DNA of 64,000 nt, taken from positions 95,786-159,785 of the forward strand of contig NZ_SJSN01000012.1 in assembly GCF_004331675.1 (NCBI RefSeq), read 5' to 3'. Below, piece by piece: positions 43,483 through 52,259 of the stretch (position 1 is its first letter; every line of letters begins with the position of its first letter). The translations under genes were made by a program, and so were the position numbers. The notes under the pieces were generated by a model, which had not been told where the DNA came from, ran no database searches, and was given only the letters and a program-made list of their open reading frames with translations. The stretch is from Pedobacter frigidisoli. Lineage in GTDB: Bacteria > Bacteroidota > Bacteroidia > Sphingobacteriales > Sphingobacteriaceae.

Positions 43483-45552
43483 CTAATTCTTTAGGGCGGC
43501 TATCCTAACATTTTTTATTCCGGTATTTCCTTTTCTAAGGACCAGTCTTTCGACCTTTAGGTTTGGCCGGAAAGAGATCATCGTACGCTGACCTGCAATT
43601 TCAGTATCAAGCACTGAACCACCAAATTTATCATCATGTTTGACAATTATGCGAACGGTAAATGGTTTATCTGTGCCGGCCAGATTCTCAATAGCGTAAT
43701 TACGTGCACCAGTTGGAGAACCTCCCTCCCGTAATGATTTTTCGGGACCTGAAAAATTTCCGGTCTGTCCTTTTCCATATTGCGCCTTTTTCGCCTTTGG
43801 AGCAATTTGTACTTCACATGAATGATTTTCACCCTCTGCGCCAAGGAAAAGTATGCCAAGTTTTCCTGCGAGATCTGTGCCGGGTACTACATCAAAAGTC
43901 AGCAGGAAAGAGGAAGATCCTGTTACAAAACTGGAGGTCTCTTTAATTTCTTTGGTCAATGATCTTTCTTTTTGCGTCGAAGGCATTATTTCTTCCATCC
44001 ATTTCGTCCCGATCCTGCCATTAGGGTATTGGATCATTTCATGAATTGCCAATGATCCGCCCCAGCCCACCATCGGAACCCAGCCAGCCAACAAGAAGCG
44101 GCCATCCCCTATTTGGGTAACAGCTGGCACGTTCATACCATTGTAAAAGTCCAGCCCTTCCTTAACGCCGTTCACAAATTTATCTTCTCGTGCATCCGCT
44201 GGTTTTGACCAGAATCCGGTGAAGCCCCCAATAACATAATCATAGTTGCCCCAGCGAAAGAAGAATGTACAATCACCGCCCGGGGGAAAATTCGGATTGA
44301 TGGACCGCCAGCCCCCGTCGATTGATTCCGATCCCCAGGTTCCCTTCGCACCATAGTTCGCCAACATGCGTAAGTGCCCATCGGGATCGGTATAAACACT
44401 TGGGTTTTCGCAGGGATGGAACAATATTTTTGTCTTCCTAAAATTACTGATACCATCCTCGCTAATGGAATAAGTGGATCCGGCGGGATAGCCCGCAATA
44501 GTGTCATAACGGAATGAGCCGGTAACACCGTGTTTATTATAGTAATCCCACTGCAAGGGCAGTAAGGTCTGTTCTTTAGGATAGATGCGTGTAGTGTGCA
44601 GTCCGTAGCTGAGAGAGAGTCTGTTGTTAAAGATAAACGGAGTACCGGTCCCAATCGTCTCCCACTGCTCTTCTATAGGGGTCGCTGCATCATGTTCGGT
44701 CCATGTCTTAAAATCGGTTGTTGAGATATGCTCGAAATAATGCCCTCCCTTACCAAATTTGCTGCCATGACCCCGTCGGTCAAACAAATAAAATATGTGA
44801 TAACGTCCCTTGTAAAAGAACGTGGCCACATCACCCACCCAGGCATTATGTCCCTGGGGTGTCCAGTACTGAATCTCATTTGAAAAGCGGGGCTTTTTAA
44901 GGGCAACTCTTTGCGGTTCAATTCCTGGATAAAATATTTCGGCCTTTGAAGCAAGTGAAGAATTTATTTCCCAGGTGCTTTCTTTACCCCATCTGGGATA
45001 ACCTAAAGCGAAATCGTTGTCCAAAAGCTCGTTATCAACATATAATGTCCATCTGACACCGGAGAAATGAAGTACAACCTCATGTCCTCCTTCGGGGTTT
45101 TTCAATATTCCAAAAGGGATACCAACGGGCATATCACGAGCACCCTTGGGCTCCCCAGGCGGATAAAGGCGCAGAGCAGCCTCCAGTACAGGAACAGAAC
45201 CATCGTGCATAGGATAAGCGGGATAGTTTTGTCCTTTCCTATCCCTGACATCATATTGAAAAGCAGTAACCTTTAATACGCCCGGGATATTCAGAATTGT
45301 TTTGGAAGAGTTATCGACTTTCAGATTGACATGCATTTTGATCGTAAAGCTGCTGCTGTCAGAAGGAACCCTAAAAGTCCCGGTCGTTTTTTGTGAGGAA
45401 AGAGCGCTTAGTGCAGTCCCTTCAGGAAGATGCCAGGGAGAAGAGCGTAATACTAGTTTCACGGCCGCTGGGTCTTGAGCATATCCGTTAGAGGACAGAC
45501 TGCAGATGATTATTAGTATGATCAGGCAATGACGGACAAGTTTCTTTTTCAT
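43483..45552 (-). CDS. GH32/GH43-like five-bladed propeller hydrolase with lectin-like N-terminus
   Basis: A 689-residue secreted protein (signal ends NGYAQD). Residues about 30-215 look like a concanavalin-type sandwich (FTIKMHVNLKVDNSSKTILN, HFSGVRWTLYVDNELLDND). Residues 220-540 form a five-bladed propeller of the GH32/43 kind: YWTPQGHNAWVGDVATFFYK, GRYHIFYLFDRRGHGSKFGK and YFEHISTTDFKTWTEHD, then HPCENPSVYTDPDGHLRML. The C-terminal sandwich (SSFLLTFDVVPGTDLAGKLG) is like GH32. The usual WMNDPNG nucleophile block is replaced by NAWVGD, and the EC-motif place by CENPSV, so the substrate is probably not plain sucrose or fructan. It stands alone between decayed genes. Confidence 0.7.
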   Translation of the reverse strand: MKKKLVRHCLIILIIICSLSSNGYAQDPAAVKLVLRSSPWHLPEGTALSALSSQKTTGTFRVPSDSSSFTIKMHVNLKVDNSSKTILNIPGVLKVTAFQYDVRDRKGQNYPAYPMHDGSVPVLEAALRLYPPGEPKGARDMPVGIPFGILKNPEGGHEVVLHFSGVRWTLYVDNELLDNDFALGYPRWGKESTWEINSSLASKAEIFYPGIEPQRVALKKPRFSNEIQYWTPQGHNAWVGDVATFFYKGRYHIFYLFDRRGHGSKFGKGGHYFEHISTTDFKTWTEHDAATPIEEQWETIGTGTPFIFNNRLSLSYGLHTTRIYPKEQTLLPLQWDYYNKHGVTGSFRYDTIAGYPAGSTYSISEDGISNFRKTKILFHPCENPSVYTDPDGHLRMLANYGAKGTWGSESIDGGWRSINPNFPPGGDCTFFFRWGNYDYVIGGFTGFWSKPADAREDKFVNGVKEGLDFYNGMNVPAVTQIGDGRFLLAGWVPMVGWGGSLAIHEMIQYPNGRIGTKWMEEIMPSTQKERSLTKEIKETSSFVTGSSSFLLTFDVVPGTDLAGKLGILFLGAEGENHSCEVQIAPKAKKAQYGKGQTGNFSGPEKSLREGGSPTGARNYAIENLAGTDKPFTVRIIVKHDDKFGGSVLDTEIAGQRTMISFRPNLKVERLVLRKGNTGIKNVRIAALKN

Positions 45553-46353
45553 TGGTTAGTATTAAAATATAACGATTAGTATCTAAATCACGGGTTTAAC
45601 CACCCAAATTGCTCTTCACCGCTAATCAGGGCAACAACATCACAAATGTTTTCGCGCGATCTGACATGCACAGATTGGCAGACCTCTTGCCTACCCGATG
45701 CGGTCCCCACACTCAAACTGTTGCTTTAAACGTAAATGTATTAAAAAAATATTGCATGCACGTTCACCCAATGATCGGTCCGGATTCGAGCGTATTTGAT
45801 TACTTATTTATTATAATTTAATAACTCGACCAGCGCGTTTAACCTGCTTGACCATTTTGCCGCCAATGGTTAGCGTAAGTATATTATCGCACTGCAAAAG
45901 ATTCGACAGGTTAAAACTCATAACCAATAGCTGCAAATCTACATTAATTGTAGCGTGACACCGTAAATAGGGAATTAAACAATCCGGATTGATCGTTTTT
46001 TATACCTGTGATGAAGAGAAACCCCATTGGCTATCTCAAAGTAAATACCAAGTATGGAAATTAAGCTATTTATGTATAAAGCAGCCAACTTGGTAAAAAG
46101 GTCGGCCAACTCCTTTATAAAACAGCTATTTCGGTTACCCTGCAAGAGCGGAATTCATATATCTGGCTTGGCGTTTGGGAGAAAATCACGAGCGATAAGA
46201 TTTTTACAAAAAAAAATGGTTCTACTGCTTTCGACACGCATATTTAAAAGGTAAATGATGAACAGACCGGTATAATGATGAAAAAAGTATTGCGGTAAAA
46301 TTCATAACACACGCCCGGAGAAAGCGTGTTATTAATTATTGATTTCAATAATA
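45553..46353. other. Intergenic stretch with no recognised gene
   Basis: About 800 bp. The left end should hold the promoter of the GH32-like gene. A plus-strand frame around 46085-46248 is open and protein-like (LQERNSYIWLGVWEKITSDK) but not identified. A hairpin (ACACGC / GCGTGT at 46309-46329) lies at the right end, next to the NTF2-like remnant, and could end its transcription. Confidence 0.4.
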
Positions 46354-46557
46354 TTAACTTAGGATCTGATGAGCGTTAGCCTCTTCAATTCCTGCCCCAA
46401 ACTGTTTTTCAAGGCCGTTGGCCACCACCTGTGAATCCTCGTAAACATCAAGATCAATTACTTTTCCCGATTTAAGGGTAATGAAGTGGACACCTTTATT
46501 AAGATAATTGGGCCTGCGCAGAAATGACCGAACTTTCCGTAAATCAGGGATACCCAA
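46354..46557 (-). pseudogene. C-terminal remnant of an NTF2/SnoaL-like protein
   Basis: The 67-residue frame reads GVHFITLKSGKVIDLDVYED, then SQVVANGLEKQFGAGIEEAN. This is the last strands and helix of the SnoaL-like cone fold ('xxxxGKIxxxxxYxDxxxxxxxL'). The first two thirds of the domain are missing upstream, where no start or related sequence is visible. Non-functional fragment. Confidence 0.55.
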
Positions 46558-46730
46558 AACACATCGGTGGTGATTTGTATATCACATAGGGTGCTACTTT
46601 TAAAATAAGTTAAGCACAATGTCTTTTTGCTATACACAACAGCCCATTTCGTATAACATATTGCTCATTTGGTATAAAATGAAAAAATACAAAAAGCAAT
46701 CGCAATACCTTACGTCTAAAATTATAAAAA

Positions 46731-49064
46731 ATGTATAAATACTTTTTAATACCGCTGTTTTCCATTTTAACGGTTTCTGTAGCCCATGCCCAGAAAAAGT
46801 ATACACTAAATGGTACCATCAAAGATGCTTCAACCGGCGAAACCCTAATCGGAGCCTCTATTAAGGTCCAGGAGATCCCTTCATCGGGAACCTCAACCAA
46901 CAACTATGGCTTTTATTCGCTAACCATACCAGAGGGTACCTATCTGGTTACCTGGTCCTTCATCGGTTATGAACCAACCACTCAAAAAGTTCAGCTACAG
47001 AAGAATCACACCATTAGTATTCCGCTCAATCCAAATAAGGCCAATCTGGACGAGGTTGTGATCCGGTCGAACAAAAAGAATAATGACAATGTTGCCTCTC
47101 CACAGATGGGACTGGAGAAATTAAACATGGCACAAATCAATCAGGTGCCCGTGGTGATGGGCGAACGGGATATCCTCAAAACCATTACGTTAATGCCCGG
47201 GATCAAGAGCTCGGGGGAAGGCAATACCGGTTTTTACGTGCGGGGTGGCGGTTCAGATCAGAACCTGATCCTGTTGGATGAGGCAACTGTTTACAACGCC
47301 TCTCACTTACTGGGTTTTTTCTCCACATTCAATTCCGATGCGATTAAGGACGTCAGCATTTTCAAAGGCGGTATGCCTGCAGAGTATGGGGGGCGGTTAT
47401 CCTCGGTTTTAGATGTTAAGATGAATGAAGGAAACAATCAGGATTTTACGGTACAGGGCGGCATTGGCCTTGTTGCCTCGCGCTTAAAACTGGAAGGTCC
47501 GATCGAGAAAGGAAAAGGATCCTTCATGATCAGTGCCCGCAGAACCTATGTCGACCTCTTTTTGAAGGCATCTTCCGATTCATCACTCAATAAGAGTACC
47601 CTGTATTTTTACGACATCAATGCCAAGGCAAACTATCACTTTAACGACCGAAATGCCATTTACCTTTCTGGCTATTTCGGAAAAGATGTTTTGGGACTGA
47701 AGGATATTTTTGGAACAAACTGGGGCAACTCAACAGGCACGGCGCGTTTCAATCACGTTTTCAGCAGTAAGCTGTTTTCAAACACCTCTTTTATATACAG
47801 TAATTACAATTATGTTGTAGAAAGCCTGCAGAGCAATGATGGCTTTAAGGCAACATCAAAAATTACCGACCTTAACTTTAAACAGGATTTCAGCTATTAC
47901 ACAGGGAGTAAACATACCTTGAAATTTGGACTGAATGTACTACGTCATGATATTGCCCCTGGCGACGTATCGACCACAGGCTCGGCTTCGAGCTTTAACG
48001 ATAAACATGTAGAACATCGGTACGGCTATGAAAGCGCGGCATATGTAAGTGACGAATGGAAGGTAAATAGCCGCCTCACCCTTTTATATGGTTTGCGCCT
48101 GAGTGGCATGTTCCTGCTTGGCCCGGGCACCTTTAATACTTACGACACACAGGGAAATATTGCCAGTTCAAAAACCTATGGACCGGGCTCCCTGGTTAAA
48201 GATTATTGGAATCTCGAACCGCGCTTCAGTGCAAGCTATTCGCTGAACGAGGAAAGTTCGATCAAAGCATCGTACAACAGGAATACTCAGAACATCCACC
48301 TGCTAAGCAATTCGACCAGTAGTACGCCAACTGATCTATATGTAATGAGCAGTAACAACCTGAAGCCCGAAATTGCCGATCAGGTAGCTGCCGGTTACTT
48401 CCGAAACTTTGGTGATAATACCTATGAGTTTTCAGCTGAGGTCTATTACAAGGCGTTGCAAAACCAGATCGACTATAAAGACGGTGCACAGCTTAGGGTA
48501 AACCAGGATGTAGAATCGCTATTGAATTATGGAACAGGGAGAGCATACGGAATGGAGCTGTTTTTGAAGAAAAAATATGGCAGGTTTAATGGGTGGTTTG
48601 GGTATACCTTATCCAAAACGGAACGCAAGTTTGCAGATATCAACAATGGCAGTTATTATCCCGCTAGGCAAGACCGCACGCATGATGTCTCGCTGGTAGC
48701 AATTTACCAGTTAAACAAAAGGTGGTCTTTTTCGAGCAGCTTTATTTATGGAACAGGGAATGTGGTGACCTATCCAACCGGGAAATACAGTTCGGGTGGT
48801 ACGACCGTATTCTCGTATTCTGAAAGAAACGGGTACCGCCAGCCCTCGTCAAACAGACTGGATCTGGGAGCTACACTCGAAGGCCGGGAGCATAAGCGAT
48901 TTCATTCCAGCTGGACTTTTAGTGTTTATAACGTATATGCCAGCAGAGATCCTTACAGCATTACCTTTAGAGACAGCGAGAATATCCCAAATACGACCGA
49001 GGCTGTTCAGACCAGCATCTTTGCAATCCCGATCCCATCTGTTACCTGGAATTTTAAATTTTAA
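46731..49064 (+). CDS. TonB-dependent receptor with carboxypeptidase-like N-terminal domain
   Basis: A 777-residue outer-membrane receptor (signal ends AHAQ). Residues 23-105 are a carboxypeptidase-regulatory-like sandwich (SYGTI-type KDASTGETLIGASIKVQEIP). The plug includes ILKTITLMPGIKSSGEGNTG, FYVRGGGSDQNLILLDEATV and ISIFKGGMPAEYGGRLSSVL-like text, and the barrel ends SVTWNFKF. Shorter than SusC and paired with a DUF4249 lipoprotein 13 bp downstream instead of SusD. This pair is common in Bacteroidota; its cargo is unknown. A LytS/LytTR signalling pair follows in the same direction and probably controls or responds to it. Confidence 0.88.
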   Translation: MYKYFLIPLFSILTVSVAHAQKKYTLNGTIKDASTGETLIGASIKVQEIPSSGTSTNNYGFYSLTIPEGTYLVTWSFIGYEPTTQKVQLQKNHTISIPLNPNKANLDEVVIRSNKKNNDNVASPQMGLEKLNMAQINQVPVVMGERDILKTITLMPGIKSSGEGNTGFYVRGGGSDQNLILLDEATVYNASHLLGFFSTFNSDAIKDVSIFKGGMPAEYGGRLSSVLDVKMNEGNNQDFTVQGGIGLVASRLKLEGPIEKGKGSFMISARRTYVDLFLKASSDSSLNKSTLYFYDINAKANYHFNDRNAIYLSGYFGKDVLGLKDIFGTNWGNSTGTARFNHVFSSKLFSNTSFIYSNYNYVVESLQSNDGFKATSKITDLNFKQDFSYYTGSKHTLKFGLNVLRHDIAPGDVSTTGSASSFNDKHVEHRYGYESAAYVSDEWKVNSRLTLLYGLRLSGMFLLGPGTFNTYDTQGNIASSKTYGPGSLVKDYWNLEPRFSASYSLNEESSIKASYNRNTQNIHLLSNSTSSTPTDLYVMSSNNLKPEIADQVAAGYFRNFGDNTYEFSAEVYYKALQNQIDYKDGAQLRVNQDVESLLNYGTGRAYGMELFLKKKYGRFNGWFGYTLSKTERKFADINNGSYYPARQDRTHDVSLVAIYQLNKRWSFSSSFIYGTGNVVTYPTGKYSSGGTTVFSYSERNGYRQPSSNRLDLGATLEGREHKRFHSSWTFSVYNVYASRDPYSITFRDSENIPNTTEAVQTSIFAIPIPSVTWNFKF

Positions 49065-49077
49065 AGCACGAAAAAAC

Positions 49078-49866
49078 ATGAAAAAATATCTTATATTGAT
49101 GGCCATTGCAGTAATATTTCTCTCCGCTTGTGAGAAAGTCGTCGAGCTGGACCTGGGCGAGGAAAGCGGAAAGCTGGTCATCGAGGCAAACCTCAGCAAT
49201 ACGCCGGGCCAACAGGTGATAAGGATAAGTGAGAATGTACCCTTCACCAATACCAATAATTATCCACCCGTTTCAGGCGCTCAGGTTTCGATAACCGATC
49301 AAAATGGCACACGTTATGGTTTTACCGAGGGGTCTTCAGGTACCTACTTGGTAAATAACACATCGGGCAGCCCTGGCAGCATCTATACCATGCATGTACT
49401 GCTAAATGGCAAAGCCTATACCGCAACATCCAAGATGCCCGAAACGGTATCCTTAGATTCTATCTCTTTTAAGAAAGGTAATTTCGGAGATGACGGATCT
49501 CGGCAGATCACCGTTCATTATACCGATCCCAAAGGTTTGGCTAACCAATACCGTTTTGTGATGTTTGTCAACGATGAACAGGTAAAGGCCATCCTGGTGA
49601 ACAATGATGACTTTACAGACGGAAACAAAATTACGCAGGAGCTGCGACAGGAGGACATCGATATCAATATTGGTGACAGGGTACGTATCGAGATGCAGTG
49701 TATCGACAAACCGGTGTATACTTATTTCTCTACGCTAAGGAACCAAAGTTCTGATGGGCCAGGCGGTAGCGTTACGCCCTCAGATCCGCCTACAAATATC
49801 AGTCCGGTTACGCTAGGGTATTTTAGTGCCTACACCACCTCAACAAAAACCATTACCGTTAAGTAA
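49078..49866 (+). CDS. DUF4249-family lipoprotein
   Basis: A 262-residue lipoprotein with lipobox LSACEKVVELDLGE (Cys16-17 area). I chose the ATG at 49078 because it opens a signal peptide; the longer open frame upstream lies inside the receptor gene. The DUF4249 features are KLVIEANLSNTPGQQVIRIS, VSGAQVSITDQNGTRYGFTE and the blocks DSISFKKGN and QYRFVMFVNDEQVKAIL. The fold is probably beta-rich and displayed on the surface as a partner of the receptor 13 bp upstream. It is shorter than many members (often about 270-400 residues). Confidence 0.85.
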   Translation: MKKYLILMAIAVIFLSACEKVVELDLGEESGKLVIEANLSNTPGQQVIRISENVPFTNTNNYPPVSGAQVSITDQNGTRYGFTEGSSGTYLVNNTSGSPGSIYTMHVLLNGKAYTATSKMPETVSLDSISFKKGNFGDDGSRQITVHYTDPKGLANQYRFVMFVNDEQVKAILVNNDDFTDGNKITQELRQEDIDINIGDRVRIEMQCIDKPVYTYFSTLRNQSSDGPGGSVTPSDPPTNISPVTLGYFSAYTTSTKTITVK

Positions 49867-49947
49867 ACAGCGGCCACCCTCGGGCTGACAATCCGATAGC
49901 AGTTTTTTAGCATAGCGATTATATGGCACATTTGTTAATTTTACAGA

Positions 49948-51009
49948 ATGGAACAGAATAAAACAGACAGTGTAAATAACAGTAACGACCGTATCCTACA
50001 GTTTATTATCCATAAAAGGTTTCGTATCCACCGGCATCTGGCATTCATCTTACTGTTGATTACGCTGCTGCTGAACGCAAAAGATGCACTTACCGAACCC
50101 GCTAATACCTATATTAAAATCGTTGCTTTTTTTGTTCTATTGGCGCTTTTTTATTTAAACATGTATTACCTTATTCCCAGGTTTATATTCAGGGAACGCT
50201 ATTTTGCCTTTGGGTTGTGGGTTGTCGGTTTATTGGCACTCATCATGCTCATTGTTTTTATTGCGCGCCATTACCTTGAACATTTTGGAATTGATGCCGT
50301 CCAAAGGCCATCCAGTGGTCCGAAAGTGATCGCGATCTCCGTATCATTTTGCACCACCATCGCTGCAATTGTCGCAGTGAAACTTTTTCAGCGTTCCATT
50401 GTGATGTCGCAAAGGCTCAATGCACTCGAAACAGCTACCATGCAATCTGAACTCGAACAGTTAAAAAACCAGATCAATCCCCATTTCCTGTTTAATACCC
50501 TACATAACGTTAATGTATTAACGCAAACCGATCCCGCCAAAGCTTCCCAGATCCTGATTAGGCTGAGCGATCTGCTACATTATCAGCTTTACGATAGTAC
50601 GATGAGCGAAGTACTGCTCACTGCCGATATCCGCTTTATCGAAGATTTTCTAAATCTCGAAAAGATAAGGCGCGATGTATTTGATTTTGACATTACCTTA
50701 AGGGGCGATCTGAGCGGAGTACTGGTGCCACCACTATTATTTATCACTTTTGTTGAGAATGCCGTTAAGCATAACCTCGATGCCGTCAACTCATCCTATG
50801 TATATATCTCCTTTGCGCTCAAGGAAAACGTACTTTGTTTCAACTGCCTCAACTCTAAACCTGCAACAGCACCGATCTTGAACAAAAAAGGCGGTTTGGG
50901 CCTGGTGAATGTGAAGCGGAGAATGGAGCTGCTCTTTGCTAACCGCCACTATTTGTACATTGATGATAAAAAGGATCAGTTTAACGTTGAATTAAAACTA
51001 AACATATGA
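49948..51009 (+). CDS. LytS/YehU-type sensor histidine kinase
   Basis: A 353-residue membrane kinase. Four hydrophobic helices lie between residues 28 and 150 (LAFILLLITLLLNA, IVAFFVLLALFYLNMYYLI, GLWVVGLLALIMLIVFIA, VIAISVSFCTTIAAIVAV). The kinase part has the phospho-acceptor box QINPHFLFNTLHNVNV with H179, the N-box FVENAVKHNL and the G-box NKKGGLGLVNVKRRMELLF. No large extracytoplasmic sensor is present, so the signal is probably sensed in or near the membrane. Its stop overlaps the regulator start by 4 bp, so the two proteins are translationally coupled. Confidence 0.92.
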   Translation: MEQNKTDSVNNSNDRILQFIIHKRFRIHRHLAFILLLITLLLNAKDALTEPANTYIKIVAFFVLLALFYLNMYYLIPRFIFRERYFAFGLWVVGLLALIMLIVFIARHYLEHFGIDAVQRPSSGPKVIAISVSFCTTIAAIVAVKLFQRSIVMSQRLNALETATMQSELEQLKNQINPHFLFNTLHNVNVLTQTDPAKASQILIRLSDLLHYQLYDSTMSEVLLTADIRFIEDFLNLEKIRRDVFDFDITLRGDLSGVLVPPLLFITFVENAVKHNLDAVNSSYVYISFALKENVLCFNCLNSKPATAPILNKKGGLGLVNVKRRMELLFANRHYLYIDDKKDQFNVELKLNI

Positions 51010-51734
51010 ATTGTATTGTAGTCGATGATGAACCATTGGCACGCGGCGCCATCCAGCTTTACCTAAGGGCCAACCCGGATCTGCAGCTATTGAAAAGCTT
51101 CGGGAGTGCGGATGTTGCCGCAGAATTTTTGAGAACCAACGAAGTCGACCTGATATTCCTGGATATCCGTATGCCCGGCCTCAACGGCATCGATTTTTCG
51201 AAGACTGTTCCTAAGAACACGTTGATTATTTTTACCACGGCATATGCAGAATACGCACTTGATGGATTTGAGGTAGAAGCTATCGATTATCTGCTCAAAC
51301 CATTTAACCAGGAACGCTTTAATAAGGCCATTCACAAAGCTTTTGATTATAGCGCCCTGCTTAAATCAGCCGACCGGAACCATACGGTAGAGAGTACTTT
51401 TGATGACTATTTCTTCGTAAAAGCCGACCGTAAGTTTGTTAAGCTTTATTTTAAGGATATCTTATTCATAGAAGGACTGAAGGATTACGTTGTACTGAAT
51501 ACATCAGGCGACCGCATCATTACCGCCATGAACATTAAAACAATACACGACCAGTTACCGCAGGAGAACTTCATCCGGATCAGTAAATCAAATATCATCA
51601 ATATCCAGCAGGTGGACTCTTTCAATACCCATGTGGTATTCATCGGGGATAACGAAGTACCGATAGGCAATGCTTATCGGACATACTTTTTTGAAGAATT
51701 TGTAGCCAAGAAAACAATAGGCAGGCAATCCTAG
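51006..51734 (+). CDS. LytTR-family response regulator
   Basis: A 242-residue regulator. The receiver domain has VVDDEPLARG, phospho-acceptor D53 in LIFLDIRMPGLNG, TAYAEYALDGF and IDYLLKPF. The LytTR DNA-binding domain (about 135-240) carries FFVKADRKFVKLYFKDILFI, EGLKDYVVLNT and FIRISKSNIINIQQVDSF. It pairs with the kinase by a 4-bp overlap (ATGA). The upstream TonB receptor/DUF4249 pair is the most likely target. Confidence 0.93.
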   Translation: MNCIVVDDEPLARGAIQLYLRANPDLQLLKSFGSADVAAEFLRTNEVDLIFLDIRMPGLNGIDFSKTVPKNTLIIFTTAYAEYALDGFEVEAIDYLLKPFNQERFNKAIHKAFDYSALLKSADRNHTVESTFDDYFFVKADRKFVKLYFKDILFIEGLKDYVVLNTSGDRIITAMNIKTIHDQLPQENFIRISKSNIINIQQVDSFNTHVVFIGDNEVPIGNAYRTYFFEEFVAKKTIGRQS

Positions 51735-52259
51735 GCACCTATCATCCATCGGTACCTTTTACCTGAAAGGACAGGAATATAAGGATAAATTTACCGCAAC
51801 TGCAAGGTGCACCATGCGATTTGGCATGGGACTGATTACTACGAGACAGGACAATTTGAGTCAATTTTTCCCTACTCTTTTGGCCCTCCCGGCGTATAAT
51901 ATTATCTTTATCGGTGCCTCTATCTCGATAGGTGCTCACAATTTCGGCATTTTTATACACTAACTCTGTTTTTTTTGTTTTAGCTAGCTAAAAACCTGGA
52001 TAGAGGGCTAACCTTTCCACACATCTTAAAATTTTCACCACCTGACTTACCAGAAGTACTGGAAGTGGGGATCATCCCATCTAATTAAGCGTATATTTTA
52101 CGGAGCAAGATTGTATTATACGGGAATCTCTATCTGTAAAGCGGATTCAAACATTCCTTTTTGGGCGCTCGCCCCCCCTGGCAGATGCAAAAGATAAAAA
52201 CCCAGTCTGGTAACATATTAATTACCCTAAAGATCGTTTGAAAAAGGGTTTGTATTTTT
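51735..52259. other. Intergenic stretch after the LytTR gene
   Basis: About 525 bp. A plus-strand frame remains open from the LytTR end to 51960 and reads GTFYLKGQEYKDKFTATARC, then YNIIFIGASISIGAHNFGIF. It has no good start and no family I know, so it may be the 3' tail of a lost gene. The rest looks non-coding and should hold the promoter of the barrel protein at 52260. Confidence 0.4.

Noticed and set aside
48796..49077. Longer N-terminus for the DUF4249 protein
   Set aside because: The extra 94 residues lie inside the receptor gene in another frame and have no signal peptide; the ATG at 49078 gives a proper lipoprotein signal.
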